In this document: positions 17,494-26,399 of the stretch, in pieces | Numbering within the stretch: position 1 is the first letter of the stretch | How the letters are laid out: each line of letters opens with the position of its first letter | Position numbers and translations under genes: made by a program | Notes under the pieces: model-generated | What the model was told of the DNA's origin: nothing | The model's input: the letters and a program-made list of their open reading frames with translations, nothing else | Database searches by the model: none | Source: Butyrivibrio sp. | Lineage (GTDB): Bacteria > Bacillota > Clostridia > Lachnospirales > Lachnospiraceae | Direction of reading: 5' to 3' | Length of the DNA: 64,000 nucleotides | Assembly (NCBI RefSeq): GCF_017433805.1 | Contig: NZ_JAFRGN010000013.1 | Span: 1-64,000 of the forward strand

Positions 17494-17571
17494 GGCATTC
17501 ATTTTTGTAATTGACATTTGAGTAATATATTGGTATTTTTTTAACTAATGACGCACACGTGGGAGGAGTAT

Positions 17572-17844
17572 ATGAACAAGACTATTATCACAGTTGTTGG
17601 TAAGGATACAGTGGGTATTATTGCCAAGGTATGTACATATCTGGCTGATGCAGGCATTAACATTCTTGATATTTCTCAGACTATCGTAAGTGGCTATTTT
17701 AATATGATGATGATCGTTGATATGGCTGGCACATCCAAGGAGTTTAACGCTGTTGCGGATGATCTGGATGAACTTGGCAAGAGTATTGGCGTTGTTATCA
17801 AGTGTCAGAGGGAAGAAATCTTTGACTCTATGCATAGAATTTAA
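17572..17844 (+). CDS. ACT domain protein (UPF0237)
   Basis: A 90-residue single ACT domain (TIITVVGKDTVGIIAKVCTYLADAGINI) of the UPF0237 family, proposed to bind a small ligand such as an amino acid. GGGAGGAG (17561-17566 region) fixes the start at 17572 rather than the ATG at 17548. The UPF0210 protein gene follows 69 bases later, an adjacency seen in many Firmicutes, so the ACT domain is probably the ligand sensor or partner of that protein. A very stable hairpin lies between them. Confidence 0.88.
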   Translation: MNKTIITVVGKDTVGIIAKVCTYLADAGINILDISQTIVSGYFNMMMIVDMAGTSKEFNAVADDLDELGKSIGVVIKCQREEIFDSMHRI

Positions 17845-17849
17845 TAATT

Positions 17850-17891
17850 CGACTCTGTAGCACCATGTATCTGCATGGTGTTGCAGAGTCG
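17850..17891 (+). other. 18-bp intergenic hairpin between the ACT and UPF0210 genes
   Basis: Positions 17850-17867 pair with 17874-17891 over 18 bp with only two G-U wobbles and a 6-base loop. It starts six bases after the ACT gene stop. The tail after it has only TTT, so it is at best a weak terminator; an attenuator, processing site or mRNA stabiliser are alternatives. Confidence 0.85.
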
Positions 17892-17913
17892 TTTGCGTAT
17901 TAGGAGACCAGTT

Positions 17914-19278
17914 ATGATTAATGTTAATGAAGTAGTAGAAACCAATGAGATGATTGAAAAAGAGAACCTGGATGTCAGGACTATTACTCTTGGTATCAGT
18001 CTTCTCGATTGTATCAGTACTGATTTAGATCAGCTTAATAAGAATATTTACAACAAGATCTACGAGGCAGCCAAGGACCTGGTTGCTACAGGCGAACAGA
18101 TATCAAGGGAATTTGGTATTCCTATTGTTAATAAGAGAATATCTGTAACACCTATAGCTCTTGTAGGAGGCGCTGCCTGCAAGACCAAAGAGGACTTTGC
18201 AAGCATTGCTCAGACTCTTGATAAGGTTGCCAAAAAAGTTGGAGTTAACTTCATAGGGGGTTATTCAGCTCTTGTTAGCAAGGGAATGACACCTGCAGAT
18301 AAGCTCCTTATCGAGTCAATTCCACTGGCTCTTTCTACAACAGATGTTGTATGCTCATCAATCAATGTGGGCTCCACCAAGACTGGTATCAACATGGACG
18401 CTGTAAGGCTTATGGGCTCAATTGTAAAAGAGACTGCAGAAGCTACCAAGGAAAATGACTCGCTTGGCTGTGCTAAGCTTGTAATCTTCTGTAATGCACC
18501 TGATGATAATCCATTTATGGCAGGTGCTTTCCATGGTGTTACAGAAGCGGATAAGATCATCAATGTCGGTGTATCCGGCCCTGGCGTAGTTAAGACAGCT
18601 CTTGAGAAGGTTAGAGGAGAGAGCTTTGAGGTTCTCTGCGAGACCATCAAGAAGACTGCGTTTAAGGTTACAAGAGTAGGACAACTTGTTGCTGGCGAGG
18701 CTTCCAAGAGACTTGGAGTTCCATTTGGTATCATTGATCTCTCACTTGCACCTACACCTGCTATTGGTGATAGCGTAGCTGACATTCTTCATGAGATTGG
18801 CGTTGAGCACGCTGGTGCACCTGGAACAACAGCAGCACTTGCTCTTTTAAATGATCAGGTTAAAAAGGGCGGTGTTATGGCTTCTTCCTATGTTGGAGGA
18901 TTGTCAGGTGCTTTCATTCCTGTAAGTGAAGATCAGGGTATGATCAATGCAGTAGAGGCTGGAGCTCTTACACTTGAAAAGCTTGAAGCTATGACCTGTG
19001 TATGTTCAGTTGGTCTTGATATGATAGCTATTCCTGGAGATACCAAGGATACTACAATTGCTGGTATCATCGCCGATGAGATGGCAATTGGTATGATCAA
19101 CCAGAAGACAACGGCAGTTAGGCTTATACCTGTAATTGGTAAGGGAGTAGGCGAGACTGTTGAGTTTGGTGGCCTTCTTGGCTATGCACCAATTATGCCG
19201 GTTAACCAGTTCGCCTGTGATGCCTTTGTTAATAGAGGTGGCAGAATTCCTGCACCTGTTCACAGCTTCAAAAACTAA
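17914..19278 (+). CDS. UPF0210 (PFL/DUF711) family protein
   Basis: A 454-residue soluble protein of the UPF0210 family, recognised by [16 protein letters not shown], the central [20 protein letters not shown] region, and the glycine-rich [30 protein letters not shown] region near the C-terminus. Members resemble the glycyl radical or PFL-like fold in some databases, but biochemical function is not established. AGGAGA at 17902-17907 sets the ATG at 17914. It is paired with the ACT gene and closed by its own terminator. Confidence 0.88.
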   Translation: MINVNEVVETNEMIEKENLDVRTITLGISLLDCISTDLDQLNKNIYNKIYEAAKDLVATGEQISREFGIPIVNKRISVTPIALVGGAACKTKEDFASIAQTLDKVAKKVGVNFIGGYSALVSKGMTPADKLLIESIPLALSTTDVVCSSINVGSTKTGINMDAVRLMGSIVKETAEATKENDSLGCAKLVIFCNAPDDNPFMAGAFHGVTEADKIINVGVSGPGVVKTALEKVRGESFEVLCETIKKTAFKVTRVGQLVAGEASKRLGVPFGIIDLSLAPTPAIGDSVADILHEIGVEHAGAPGTTAALALLNDQVKKGGVMASSYVGGLSGAFIPVSEDQGMINAVEAGALTLEKLEAMTCVCSVGLDMIAIPGDTKDTTIAGIIADEMAIGMINQKTTAVRLIPVIGKGVGETVEFGGLLGYAPIMPVNQFACDAFVNRGGRIPAPVHSFKN

Positions 19279-19291
19279 TAAGTACTTGAGG

Positions 19292-19329
19292 TCATCAAGG
19301 ATTTGAATGCAGATCCTTGATGATTTTTT
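19292..19329 (+). terminator. Terminator after the UPF0210 gene
   Basis: A perfect 11-bp stem TCATCAAGGAT (19292-19302) with ATCCTTGATGA (19313-19323), a 10-base loop, then TTTTTT. Confidence 0.92.
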
Positions 19330-19371
19330 ATTGTCTTCCAGTAAAAAAATACCAGATACAAAATAAAGGGC

Positions 19372-19438
19372 TTGAATAATAGGGCTCGTGGTAGTATTGT
19401 ATAAGTGTATTAGTAATGCTAGTACAGTTAATATACAC
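19372..19438 (+). promoter_or_regulatory. Promoter and possible YtrA-type operator of the eight-gene ABC operon
   Basis: TTGAAT (19372-19377) and TATTGT (19395-19400) with a 17-base spacer form a plausible promoter. Just downstream, GTGTAT (19405-19410) is repeated in inverted form as ATACAC (19433-19438). From memory, the YtrA regulator of Bacillus binds an AGTGTA/TACACT inverted repeat, so this may be the autoregulatory site of the GntR gene at 19513, though the spacing here is wider (22 bases). Confidence 0.4.
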
Positions 19439-19512
19439 CTGGTCAGTCAGCATAGAATGTAACAATAGTTTTTTGTAACTGTAGACAGTTGCGTATTTAT
19501 GGTGGGGATGAT

Positions 19513-19887
19513 ATGAACCTAATTGATTATCAGGACAGTAGACCTATCTACGAACAGATTGTAGAGAATTTCAAGTTACAGATGTACAAAGGTATTTTGC
19601 AGGCAGATGAACAGATGCCGTCAGTTAGAAGCCTTGCTATGGAACTTTCTACGAACCCTAACACTGTACAGAAGGCTTATGCAGAGCTTGAACGTCAGGG
19701 CTTCATCTATACAGTCAAGGGCAGGGGGAACTTTGTAAAAGGAAATGCCTCAATGATGGACAATAAGAAGAATGAGCTTATTGAAGCCATCACCAAACTA
19801 TTCATGGAAGCTGAGGACATCGGTATTCCTATCGAGGAACTGATTACAGAGATCAAGAAAAGAGTATTAAAGGGAGGCTTGGCATGA
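19513..19887 (+). CDS. GntR-family transcriptional regulator (YtrA subfamily)
   Basis: A 124-residue DNA-binding regulator. The winged-helix region shows the standard GntR sequence PIYEQIVENFKLQMYKG, then MPSVRSLAMELSTNPNTVQKAYAELERQG (quoted in part: PSVRSLAMELSTNPNTVQKA). Only a short helical tail follows, which is the YtrA layout, and these proteins typically repress an ABC transporter operon that they head. GGTGGGGA supports the ATG at 19513. The ABC ATPase start overlaps its stop by four bases, so it is the first gene of the operon and likely autoregulated. Confidence 0.9.
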   Translation: MNLIDYQDSRPIYEQIVENFKLQMYKGILQADEQMPSVRSLAMELSTNPNTVQKAYAELERQGFIYTVKGRGNFVKGNASMMDNKKNELIEAITKLFMEAEDIGIPIEELITEIKKRVLKGGLA

Positions 19888-20789
19888 TTGAGTTACTAGA
19901 GTTATACAAATCATTTGACGACATCAAGGCAGTCAATCGTGTTTCATTGTCTATAAGAGATGGTGAAGTGTTTGGCCTTGTTGGAACAAATGGTGCAGGT
20001 AAGAGTACGATTCTGAGAATTATTTCAGGCATCATTAAGCCTGATAAGGGTATTGTCTGCGTAGACAACAGGCCAGTTTATGATAATCCTGATGTCAAAA
20101 AAGACATATTCTATATTTCTGATGATCAGTATTTTCTTCCTAACAGTACTCCGGAAGAGATGGCTGATTACTATGAAGAAATCTATGATAAGTTTGATAA
20201 GCTCAGATTCTTTAAGCTGTGCGGCGGTTTTGGCCTTGATATTAAGCGTAGGATCAGCTCTTTTTCCAAGGGCATGAAGAAGCAGGTTTCAATTCTTCTT
20301 GGAATATGCGCTGGAACCAAGTATCTGCTCTGCGATGAGACCTTTGATGGCCTTGACCCTGTAGTAAGACAGGGAGTTAAGAGTTTGTTTGCAGCTGAGA
20401 TGGCAGACAGAGGACTTACACCGGTTATCGCTTCACATAACCTTAGAGAGCTTGAGGATATATGCGATCATATCGGCCTGTTACATCAGGGCGGAGTTAT
20501 TCTTTCTGAGGACCTCAGTGATATGAAGCTCAGGATGCAGAAAGTTCAGTGCGTGTTTGCTACAGACGGGGATGAAGAGAGAGCACTGGAAGGCCTTGAT
20601 ATTCTGCTTCATGAAAAGAGGGGAAGACTTCACACCATTACAATGAGAGGTGAAAGAGAAGAGGTGGAAGAAGCCTTTAAGAGAGGTAATCCAGTATTCT
20701 TTGAAGTATTGCCACTTTCCCTTGAGGAGATATTTATCAGTGAAACGGAGGTAGTTGGGTATGACATACGCAAATTTATCCTTGAGTAA
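19884..20789 (+). CDS. ABC transporter ATP-binding protein
   Basis: A 301-residue ABC ATPase: Walker A GTNGAGKST near residue 35, a signature-like SSFSKGMKKQVSILLG, Walker B LLCDETFDGLDP, and the switch histidine in VIASHNLRELED. The last 90 residues form an accessory domain. It is the BcrA/YtrB type that pairs with ABC-2-like permeases, and the large permease that follows begins 29 bases inside this gene. It is therefore the motor of that permease; whether it also serves the MalFG-type permeases downstream is unknown. Confidence 0.92.
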   Translation: MIELLELYKSFDDIKAVNRVSLSIRDGEVFGLVGTNGAGKSTILRIISGIIKPDKGIVCVDNRPVYDNPDVKKDIFYISDDQYFLPNSTPEEMADYYEEIYDKFDKLRFFKLCGGFGLDIKRRISSFSKGMKKQVSILLGICAGTKYLLCDETFDGLDPVVRQGVKSLFAAEMADRGLTPVIASHNLRELEDICDHIGLLHQGGVILSEDLSDMKLRMQKVQCVFATDGDEERALEGLDILLHEKRGRLHTITMRGEREEVEEAFKRGNPVFFEVLPLSLEEIFISETEVVGYDIRKFILE

Positions 20790-22944
20790 CAGAATATCTA
20801 ATCATAAAAAATATATTACAAGAACGCTTTGGTCATCAATTCTTGGCTTTCTTGTAATGGCAATTTACTATATCCTTGGAACTATACTTTATGTTTCAAG
20901 AGCTATCAACTATGGAAAAGTTAATCATCAGACAACAGAGTATATGCGGCATGAGATGCATAATGCTGTTACGAGAATTATGGGGCTTGATCAGGTTGGA
21001 TGGCTAATTATTGTCGCTATTGCTGTTGCTTTTGCTTTCCAGGGCTTTGCTTATCTTTTTGACACCAAGAAAATTGACTTTTACTTAAGTCAGCCAACTA
21101 CAAGAGCAGAGCGAATCAGGAAGAACTATTTTAATGCTTTCTCAACATTTATTATTATGTACTTTATAGTAAATGTTATAGCTCTTTTGATTGCAGCATG
21201 CATGGGAGCTGTTAATGGAGCAGTTCTTCTGTCAGTTGCACTTGAGTTTGTCAGAGTGATCATTCTGTTCTTCACAGTTTATAACATAAGTGTTCTGGCA
21301 ATTATGCTCTGTGGCAATATGCTTATTGCACTGATCGTACTTTCATTTTTTGCAGCAATATCTGGCATATTTGGTTATGAACTTGCTGCTTATAAATCAA
21401 TCTTTTTTGCCACATTTGCTAGCAGAGGCGGCTTTGGAATAATAGGTTCTCCAATATACGACAGGTTGATGTCACTTAGAATTCTTTACACCTATAGTCA
21501 GGAGTCTATCTATAATACAACGGTAGCTTCAGTCTGGGAGGGCCTGTCTCGAGTATTTTCATATGAGCTTGATACTCTTATTACTGGAATCATAGCATTT
21601 GTGTTTGTGCTTGTTTTCAGCAGATTCAGAAAGGCGGAGGATAACAGTAAGACAGTTATATACAGACCTTTTAGATGGCTCCTTAAGATTGTTTCCTGTA
21701 TCGTGATCGGACTTGGCTGCGGATTTATTTTTTACAGCATGAACGAATATGTATGGACAGGAACCAAATTCTTTGTATTCATGTTTATCATTATGGTTCT
21801 GGCTACTATTCTGAGTGGATGTATTATTGAAGCTATCCTTGATGGTAATATCAGAAGCTTCATAAATGGTAAGGCTCAGACCGTTATGGCCCTTGCTATT
21901 GTTTCACTTATATTTGTGATTTTCAGTGGCGATCTTGTTGGTTATGACAGTTATATTCCAGATGCTTCCAAGGTAGAGAGCTGCGCACTTCTTAGTACCG
22001 GCTATGGCTACAGAATCTATCGTGAGAACAGCTATAAAGACTTTGAGGATAGCCCTGAAGAGTATATGTATATTACAGATATTGATAACTTCAATAAGCT
22101 GGTAAAAGCTGGAATGGCTAATCAGAAGAAATGGAAAAAGCTCGACAGCGAAGGAAATTATCAGGATCTTGGATGGCAAGATACTGTTCTGTACAGACTT
22201 AAGAATGGTAAAAAAGTCTACAGAACAATCATGATACCTTATGACATAGATGAAAATGTAATCTCTGCGATAATTGATTCCAAAGAGTACAGAGAAGGTT
22301 ACTTCGAAGTTTATCATGATGACATGATGAGGGATTATGATAATCGAAATCCAAAGACACGTTCAGTTAGTTATATATCGGCGGGAGACAGACTATCTTC
22401 ATCTGATATTACTTACGCTGAGTTATCTGATGCATACAGGAAGGATGTAGAAGCTAGTTTCACATTTGAAATGGCAAGTACGACTAGTCCTATAGGCCAG
22501 ATAGAATATGACAATAATACCTATAATGGCTATAGCTCATGCACTCTTAATGTCTATGAGTGTTACACAAACACAATAGCACTTCTAAAGAAATACGATA
22601 TCTATATGGATAGCGAGCTTGCCGTTGAAATGATCGATAGCATAGAAGTGACAAATTATTATCCTGGATATGATGTTGAGAAGCAGAGTATGGAAGAGAT
22701 AGATACAAATGTTGATTCTAAGTCATTTGTATATACCGATAAGGACCAGATTAGGGATATAATGGAAAATGTGATCAATAATGATTACTATAGCAGATGG
22801 TACAGATCCAAAGAGCTTCAGAATACTCAGTTTAGTATTGTTGTAAATGCCAGAAGCTATATCAGCACAGCACATTCCATCACTGGATACTATTCATTTG
22901 AAATGGGGAAGGTACCCGATTTTGTTTACACAGATACGCAATAA
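20761..22944 (+). CDS. Large ABC-type permease with extracytoplasmic C-terminal region
   Basis: 727 residues. The N-terminal 380 or so residues carry about seven to eight hydrophobic segments of ABC-2-like character, including YLFDTKKIDFYLSQPTTRAE, the loop usual in Firmicutes ABC-2 permeases. After about residue 400 the protein is hydrophilic (KKVYRTIMIPYDIDENV and onward) and predicted to form a domain of about 320 residues, probably outside the membrane. GGAGG at 20747-20752 supports the ATG at 20761. It belongs with the ATPase in front; the substrate is unknown. Confidence 0.75.
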   Translation: MTYANLSLSNRISNHKKYITRTLWSSILGFLVMAIYYILGTILYVSRAINYGKVNHQTTEYMRHEMHNAVTRIMGLDQVGWLIIVAIAVAFAFQGFAYLFDTKKIDFYLSQPTTRAERIRKNYFNAFSTFIIMYFIVNVIALLIAACMGAVNGAVLLSVALEFVRVIILFFTVYNISVLAIMLCGNMLIALIVLSFFAAISGIFGYELAAYKSIFFATFASRGGFGIIGSPIYDRLMSLRILYTYSQESIYNTTVASVWEGLSRVFSYELDTLITGIIAFVFVLVFSRFRKAEDNSKTVIYRPFRWLLKIVSCIVIGLGCGFIFYSMNEYVWTGTKFFVFMFIIMVLATILSGCIIEAILDGNIRSFINGKAQTVMALAIVSLIFVIFSGDLVGYDSYIPDASKVESCALLSTGYGYRIYRENSYKDFEDSPEEYMYITDIDNFNKLVKAGMANQKKWKKLDSEGNYQDLGWQDTVLYRLKNGKKVYRTIMIPYDIDENVISAIIDSKEYREGYFEVYHDDMMRDYDNRNPKTRSVSYISAGDRLSSSDITYAELSDAYRKDVEASFTFEMASTTSPIGQIEYDNNTYNGYSSCTLNVYECYTNTIALLKKYDIYMDSELAVEMIDSIEVTNYYPGYDVEKQSMEEIDTNVDSKSFVYTDKDQIRDIMENVINNDYYSRWYRSKELQNTQFSIVVNARSYISTAHSITGYYSFEMGKVPDFVYTDTQ

Positions 22945-23827
22945 TCGTTCTTTACATAAGCTTTCAGCACTACAGAAGAAAAAGCTGGTTTCCTGGCTTT
23001 TTCTTCTGCCTTCACTCATCGGTGTCACATTATTTTTTGTGGCACCATTTATGGTAGTTATTTATTATTCACTTATAAATAACCCTATTCAGAAGGAATT
23101 TGTAGGATTTCGTAACTATGTCAATGTTTGGAAAAATGCAGCCTTTCAGCAGGCGGGTTCCAATACTTTTATTTTTTCACTTATGGCTGTTCCGCTGGCC
23201 GTTTTGCTGTCTCTTTTTCTGGCAGCTGTTATGGAGTCGAGAATCCCTTTTAAGAGCTATTTCAGGACATTTTTCTTAAGCCCTCTGATGGTTCCTACAG
23301 CCTCAGTTGTTCTGATTTGGCAGGTTATGTTTCATCAGAATGGTATAGTTAATAATATTGTCTCTGTGTTTGGCGGTGGCAGAATAGACTGGCTTAAATC
23401 GGATAAGGCCTACATCGTAATCGTAGCTCTTTTTCTATGGAAGAATCTTGGTTATAACATGATCCTTTTTATGTCAGCTCTTGCCAGTATTCCCAAGGAC
23501 CTCTTGGAGGTAGCGGCTCTTGAGAATGCCAACAAATTCCAGGTTTTCTGGATCGTCAAAGTAAGATATATGTCTTCGACAATATTATTTGTAGCGATAA
23601 TGTCACTCATCAGTTCCTTCAAGGTTTTCAGGGAGGTTTATCTGATGACAGGAGATTATCCGTATCAGACACTATATCTTTTGCAGCACTTTATGAATAA
23701 TACCTTTGCTTCGCTGGATTATCAGAAGCTTTCTGCAGCAGCGATCATAATGTTCATCGTAGTTACCATTCTCGTATATGCAATGTATGCAATAGAGAAC
23801 TGGTTTGGAAAAGATCTGGAGGGATGA
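22922..23827 (+). CDS. Sugar-type ABC transporter permease (MalF/UgpA-like)
   Basis: About 301 residues, six hydrophobic segments, with the start LVSWLFLLPSLIGVTLFFV that is typical of MalF/UgpA/LacF permeases and an EAA-like loop (LLEVAALENANKFQVFWIV) that contacts the ATPase. No ATG lies near the mature start: I use TTG at 22922, preceded by GGGGAAGG at 22904-22911; the alternative is ATG at 22847, adding 25 unlikely residues. The gene begins inside the preceding permease gene. It pairs with the MalG-like permease four bases downstream. Confidence 0.82.
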   Translation: MFTQIRNNRSLHKLSALQKKKLVSWLFLLPSLIGVTLFFVAPFMVVIYYSLINNPIQKEFVGFRNYVNVWKNAAFQQAGSNTFIFSLMAVPLAVLLSLFLAAVMESRIPFKSYFRTFFLSPLMVPTASVVLIWQVMFHQNGIVNNIVSVFGGGRIDWLKSDKAYIVIVALFLWKNLGYNMILFMSALASIPKDLLEVAALENANKFQVFWIVKVRYMSSTILFVAIMSLISSFKVFREVYLMTGDYPYQTLYLLQHFMNNTFASLDYQKLSAAAIIMFIVVTILVYAMYAIENWFGKDLEG

Positions 23828-23831
23828 GCAT

Positions 23832-24758
23832 ATGAGCGCACAGGTTAATTTCAAAACACGTGATAAAAAGAAAAAAATACAGATAAATAATCTAAAGACA
23901 ATACTGGTAACTGTAGCAGCAGTTGTTTTTGCTATCATATTTCTTTTGCCAACGATACTGACAATAACTAATTCCTTTATGTCAGCATCTGAGATAAATG
24001 CCAATTATGGCAGCATATTTGCTACTACAGAAAAGGGTGGTAAGGTATTTATTTCCAAGACGGTTAACCTTAAGTTTATACCGGATATGGTTACCTTTTC
24101 CCAGTATTTTACAGTGCTATTAAAGAGTCCGGAGTATTTGTTTAAATTCTGGAATTCTATTATATATGTTGTGCCTATCGTTGCTTTTCAGTTGGCTATA
24201 GCAACACTAACGAGTTATGGCTTTGCAAGGTATCAGGGTAAAGTCAAGAATGCTATTTTCTTTGCCTATATCATTATGATGCTGATGCCATATCAGGTTA
24301 CGCTGGTTCCTAATTTCCTGGTATCCAAGGCTATTGGGATATATGGTACAAAATGGGCAATATGGCTTCCGGGTATTTTTTCTCCCTTTGCTGTTTATCT
24401 TCTCACCAAGTTTATGAGGAGAATTCCAACGGAAGTTATGGAGGCTGCTTCTATAGATGGGGCAGATGAATGGTATATCTTTACCAGGGTCTGTTTGCCG
24501 CTCTGCAAGGGAGGAATTGCTTCAATTGCTATTCTGGTGTTCTTTGATTACTGGAATATGGTAGAACAGCCGCTGATTCTTTTACCTGATTCGGATATGC
24601 ATCCACTATCGGTGTTCTTATCCAAGATAAATGCAGGTGAAATAAGCCTTGCTTTTGCAGTTGCAGTTATATATCTGGTTCCGCCGCTTCTGATTTTCCT
24701 GTACGGCGAGGACTATCTGGTAGAGGGTATCTCTTACCAGGGAGGAATAAAGGGGTGA
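23832..24758 (+). CDS. Sugar-type ABC transporter permease (MalG/UgpE-like)
   Basis: 308 residues with six hydrophobic segments; the EAA loop reads EAASIDGADEWYIFTRVCLP, the classical MalG-family coupling helix. GGAGGG at 23818-23823 supports the ATG at 23832. It forms a heterodimeric channel with the preceding permease and should deliver solute bound by the propeller/solute-binding lipoprotein encoded last in the operon. The loop after the first helix is longer than usual (about residues 45-95), possibly contacting that unusual binding protein. Confidence 0.88.
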   Translation: MSAQVNFKTRDKKKKIQINNLKTILVTVAAVVFAIIFLLPTILTITNSFMSASEINANYGSIFATTEKGGKVFISKTVNLKFIPDMVTFSQYFTVLLKSPEYLFKFWNSIIYVVPIVAFQLAIATLTSYGFARYQGKVKNAIFFAYIIMMLMPYQVTLVPNFLVSKAIGIYGTKWAIWLPGIFSPFAVYLLTKFMRRIPTEVMEAASIDGADEWYIFTRVCLPLCKGGIASIAILVFFDYWNMVEQPLILLPDSDMHPLSVFLSKINAGEISLAFAVAVIYLVPPLLIFLYGEDYLVEGISYQGGIKG

Positions 24759-24800
24759 CCTTTATAGGTCAATTAGTTTAAGGTTAGGAGTAATTGGGAA

Positions 24801-26399
24801 ATGTCAGATTTATTTACAAAAGATAACGATGTTGTAGAGGTAGTTGAGGGCAGTGTGGTTTCTGTCAGTGATAATGGCAAGAAGCCGGTTGATAAAAAGG
24901 ACATGATCAAGAATATAGCGATTGCCTTTTTGTCAGTGATGCTGGTTCTTACATTCTTTTCTAATACTATTATGAATTACTCACTTCCTCAGGTGGCAAC
25001 ACAGCAGGTTATGAGAGGTTCAGTCAGCCCGCAGATAAGAGGCGCTGGAACAGTTTCTGCTGAAGATCCATATAATGTAACTCTCAAAGAGACCAGAAAG
25101 GTGTCTGGAGTTGCTGTCAAGGAAGGCTCTCATGTTGAGATCGGAGATGTTCTCTTTTATCTTGAGGACAGAGAATCCGAGGAGCTTAAGACAGCAAGAG
25201 AGAATCTTGAAAAACTGGAGCTTTCATATGAGCAGGCCCTTTTCTCAGGAGATGTTCCAGATGATGTTATTTCCAAGGTCAGAAGTGGTAATACTACATC
25301 CTATGATTCTTATCAGATAAAGCTCAAGGCTGTAAATGACAGATACGATGCTGCCAAAGCTGTAGCAGATGCAGCAACCAAAGCTGTTGAATACCTGACT
25401 GATCTGCAGAATCATGATAAGAATGAGATTGAGTATCAGACACTTACATATAACTATGAGAATGCCAACGCTGATTATCAGAAAAAGCTCATTGACTATA
25501 CCTATGACCCTAATGATCAGGAAGCCATAGAGAAGGCCAAGAAGGAATGGACTCATGTTGAGGATGAGAATAAGCGTGAGACCACAGAGCTTGAAACCTA
25601 CAAGAGCCAGGTTGGTATTGGTTATGATCAGAAGCTTATAGAGGCTAAGGCTAATGAGACTGCAGCCAAAAAAGAGCTTGAAAAGGCTGAAGAAGAGAAA
25701 AACAAACAGGTTAAGAGTATAAATGCTGAGATTTCTCTTTGCAATCAGAGAGACAGCATCAAGGAGCAGAAGGAAAAGATAGCAGAGCTTGAGAAGGATT
25801 CTGTTGGAGCATCAGTAAAGTCTCCAGTAGCCGGAATTGTATCTGCAGTAAATAAGGCTTCAGGTGAATCTATCTCAGCTGATGAGACAATAGCAGTTAT
25901 CCAGATTGATGGAAAAGATATGACTACAAGCTTTTCTGTTACTAACTCACAGGCTCAGAAATTACACGTTGGAGATGCTGCTAAGCCACAGAATTCCTGG
26001 ATGTTTAGCAATGAGTTTAAAGCAACACTCACATCCATCAAGAATGACAAATCAGATCCATCAGGTAAAAAGCTTCTTACTTTCAAGATAGAAAGCACAG
26101 AGGTTACACCTGGTCAGAACATAGCTCTTTCTATTGGGGAGAGGGCAATAGATTACGATATGGTAGTTCCTAACAGTGCTATCAAGACTGGCTCAACATC
26201 TAAATTTGTGCTTGTGGTCAAGTTCAAATCAAGCCCTCTTGGCAATAGATATACAGCAGCCAAGGTTGATGTAGATGTAATAGCTTCAGATGATAATTAT
26301 TCAGCTATTACAGCAGCATTAGACGGTGATGAATATGTTATTACAACATCCAATAAGCCTGTCAAGGCAGGAGAACAGGTGAGGCTTGCAAACGAATAA
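24801..26399 (+). CDS. HlyD-like membrane-fusion/adaptor protein
   Basis: 532 residues: a cytoplasmic N-terminal tail of about 40 residues, one transmembrane helix (IAIAFLSVMLVLTFFSNTIM region, about 36-60), a first lipoyl-like half (VKEGSHVEIGDVLFYLED), a long coiled coil (about residues 130-325), and the second lipoyl half (VGASVKSPVAGIVSAVNKAS), then beta-barrel-like sequence. This is the architecture of RND/MacA-type adaptors, adapted to a single-membrane cell. It precedes a MacB core-like protein, so a MacA/MacB-like pairing is suggested. Confidence 0.85.
   Translation: MSDLFTKDNDVVEVVEGSVVSVSDNGKKPVDKKDMIKNIAIAFLSVMLVLTFFSNTIMNYSLPQVATQQVMRGSVSPQIRGAGTVSAEDPYNVTLKETRKVSGVAVKEGSHVEIGDVLFYLEDRESEELKTARENLEKLELSYEQALFSGDVPDDVISKVRSGNTTSYDSYQIKLKAVNDRYDAAKAVADAATKAVEYLTDLQNHDKNEIEYQTLTYNYENANADYQKKLIDYTYDPNDQEAIEKAKKEWTHVEDENKRETTELETYKSQVGIGYDQKLIEAKANETAAKKELEKAEEEKNKQVKSINAEISLCNQRDSIKEQKEKIAELEKDSVGASVKSPVAGIVSAVNKASGESISADETIAVIQIDGKDMTTSFSVTNSQAQKLHVGDAAKPQNSWMFSNEFKATLTSIKNDKSDPSGKKLLTFKIESTEVTPGQNIALSIGERAIDYDMVVPNSAIKTGSTSKFVLVVKFKSSPLGNRYTAAKVDVDVIASDDNYSAITAALDGDEYVITTSNKPVKAGEQVRLANE

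Noticed and set aside
18261-18785. A 174-codon minus-strand open frame opposite the UPF0210 gene
   Set aside because: Completely inside a conserved gene, with no start signal.
22847-22921. ATG at 22847 as the start of the MalF-like permease
   Set aside because: It would add 25 residues unlike permease N-termini and has no Shine-Dalgarno site; TTG at 22922 has GGGGAAGG upstream. Kept as an alternative.
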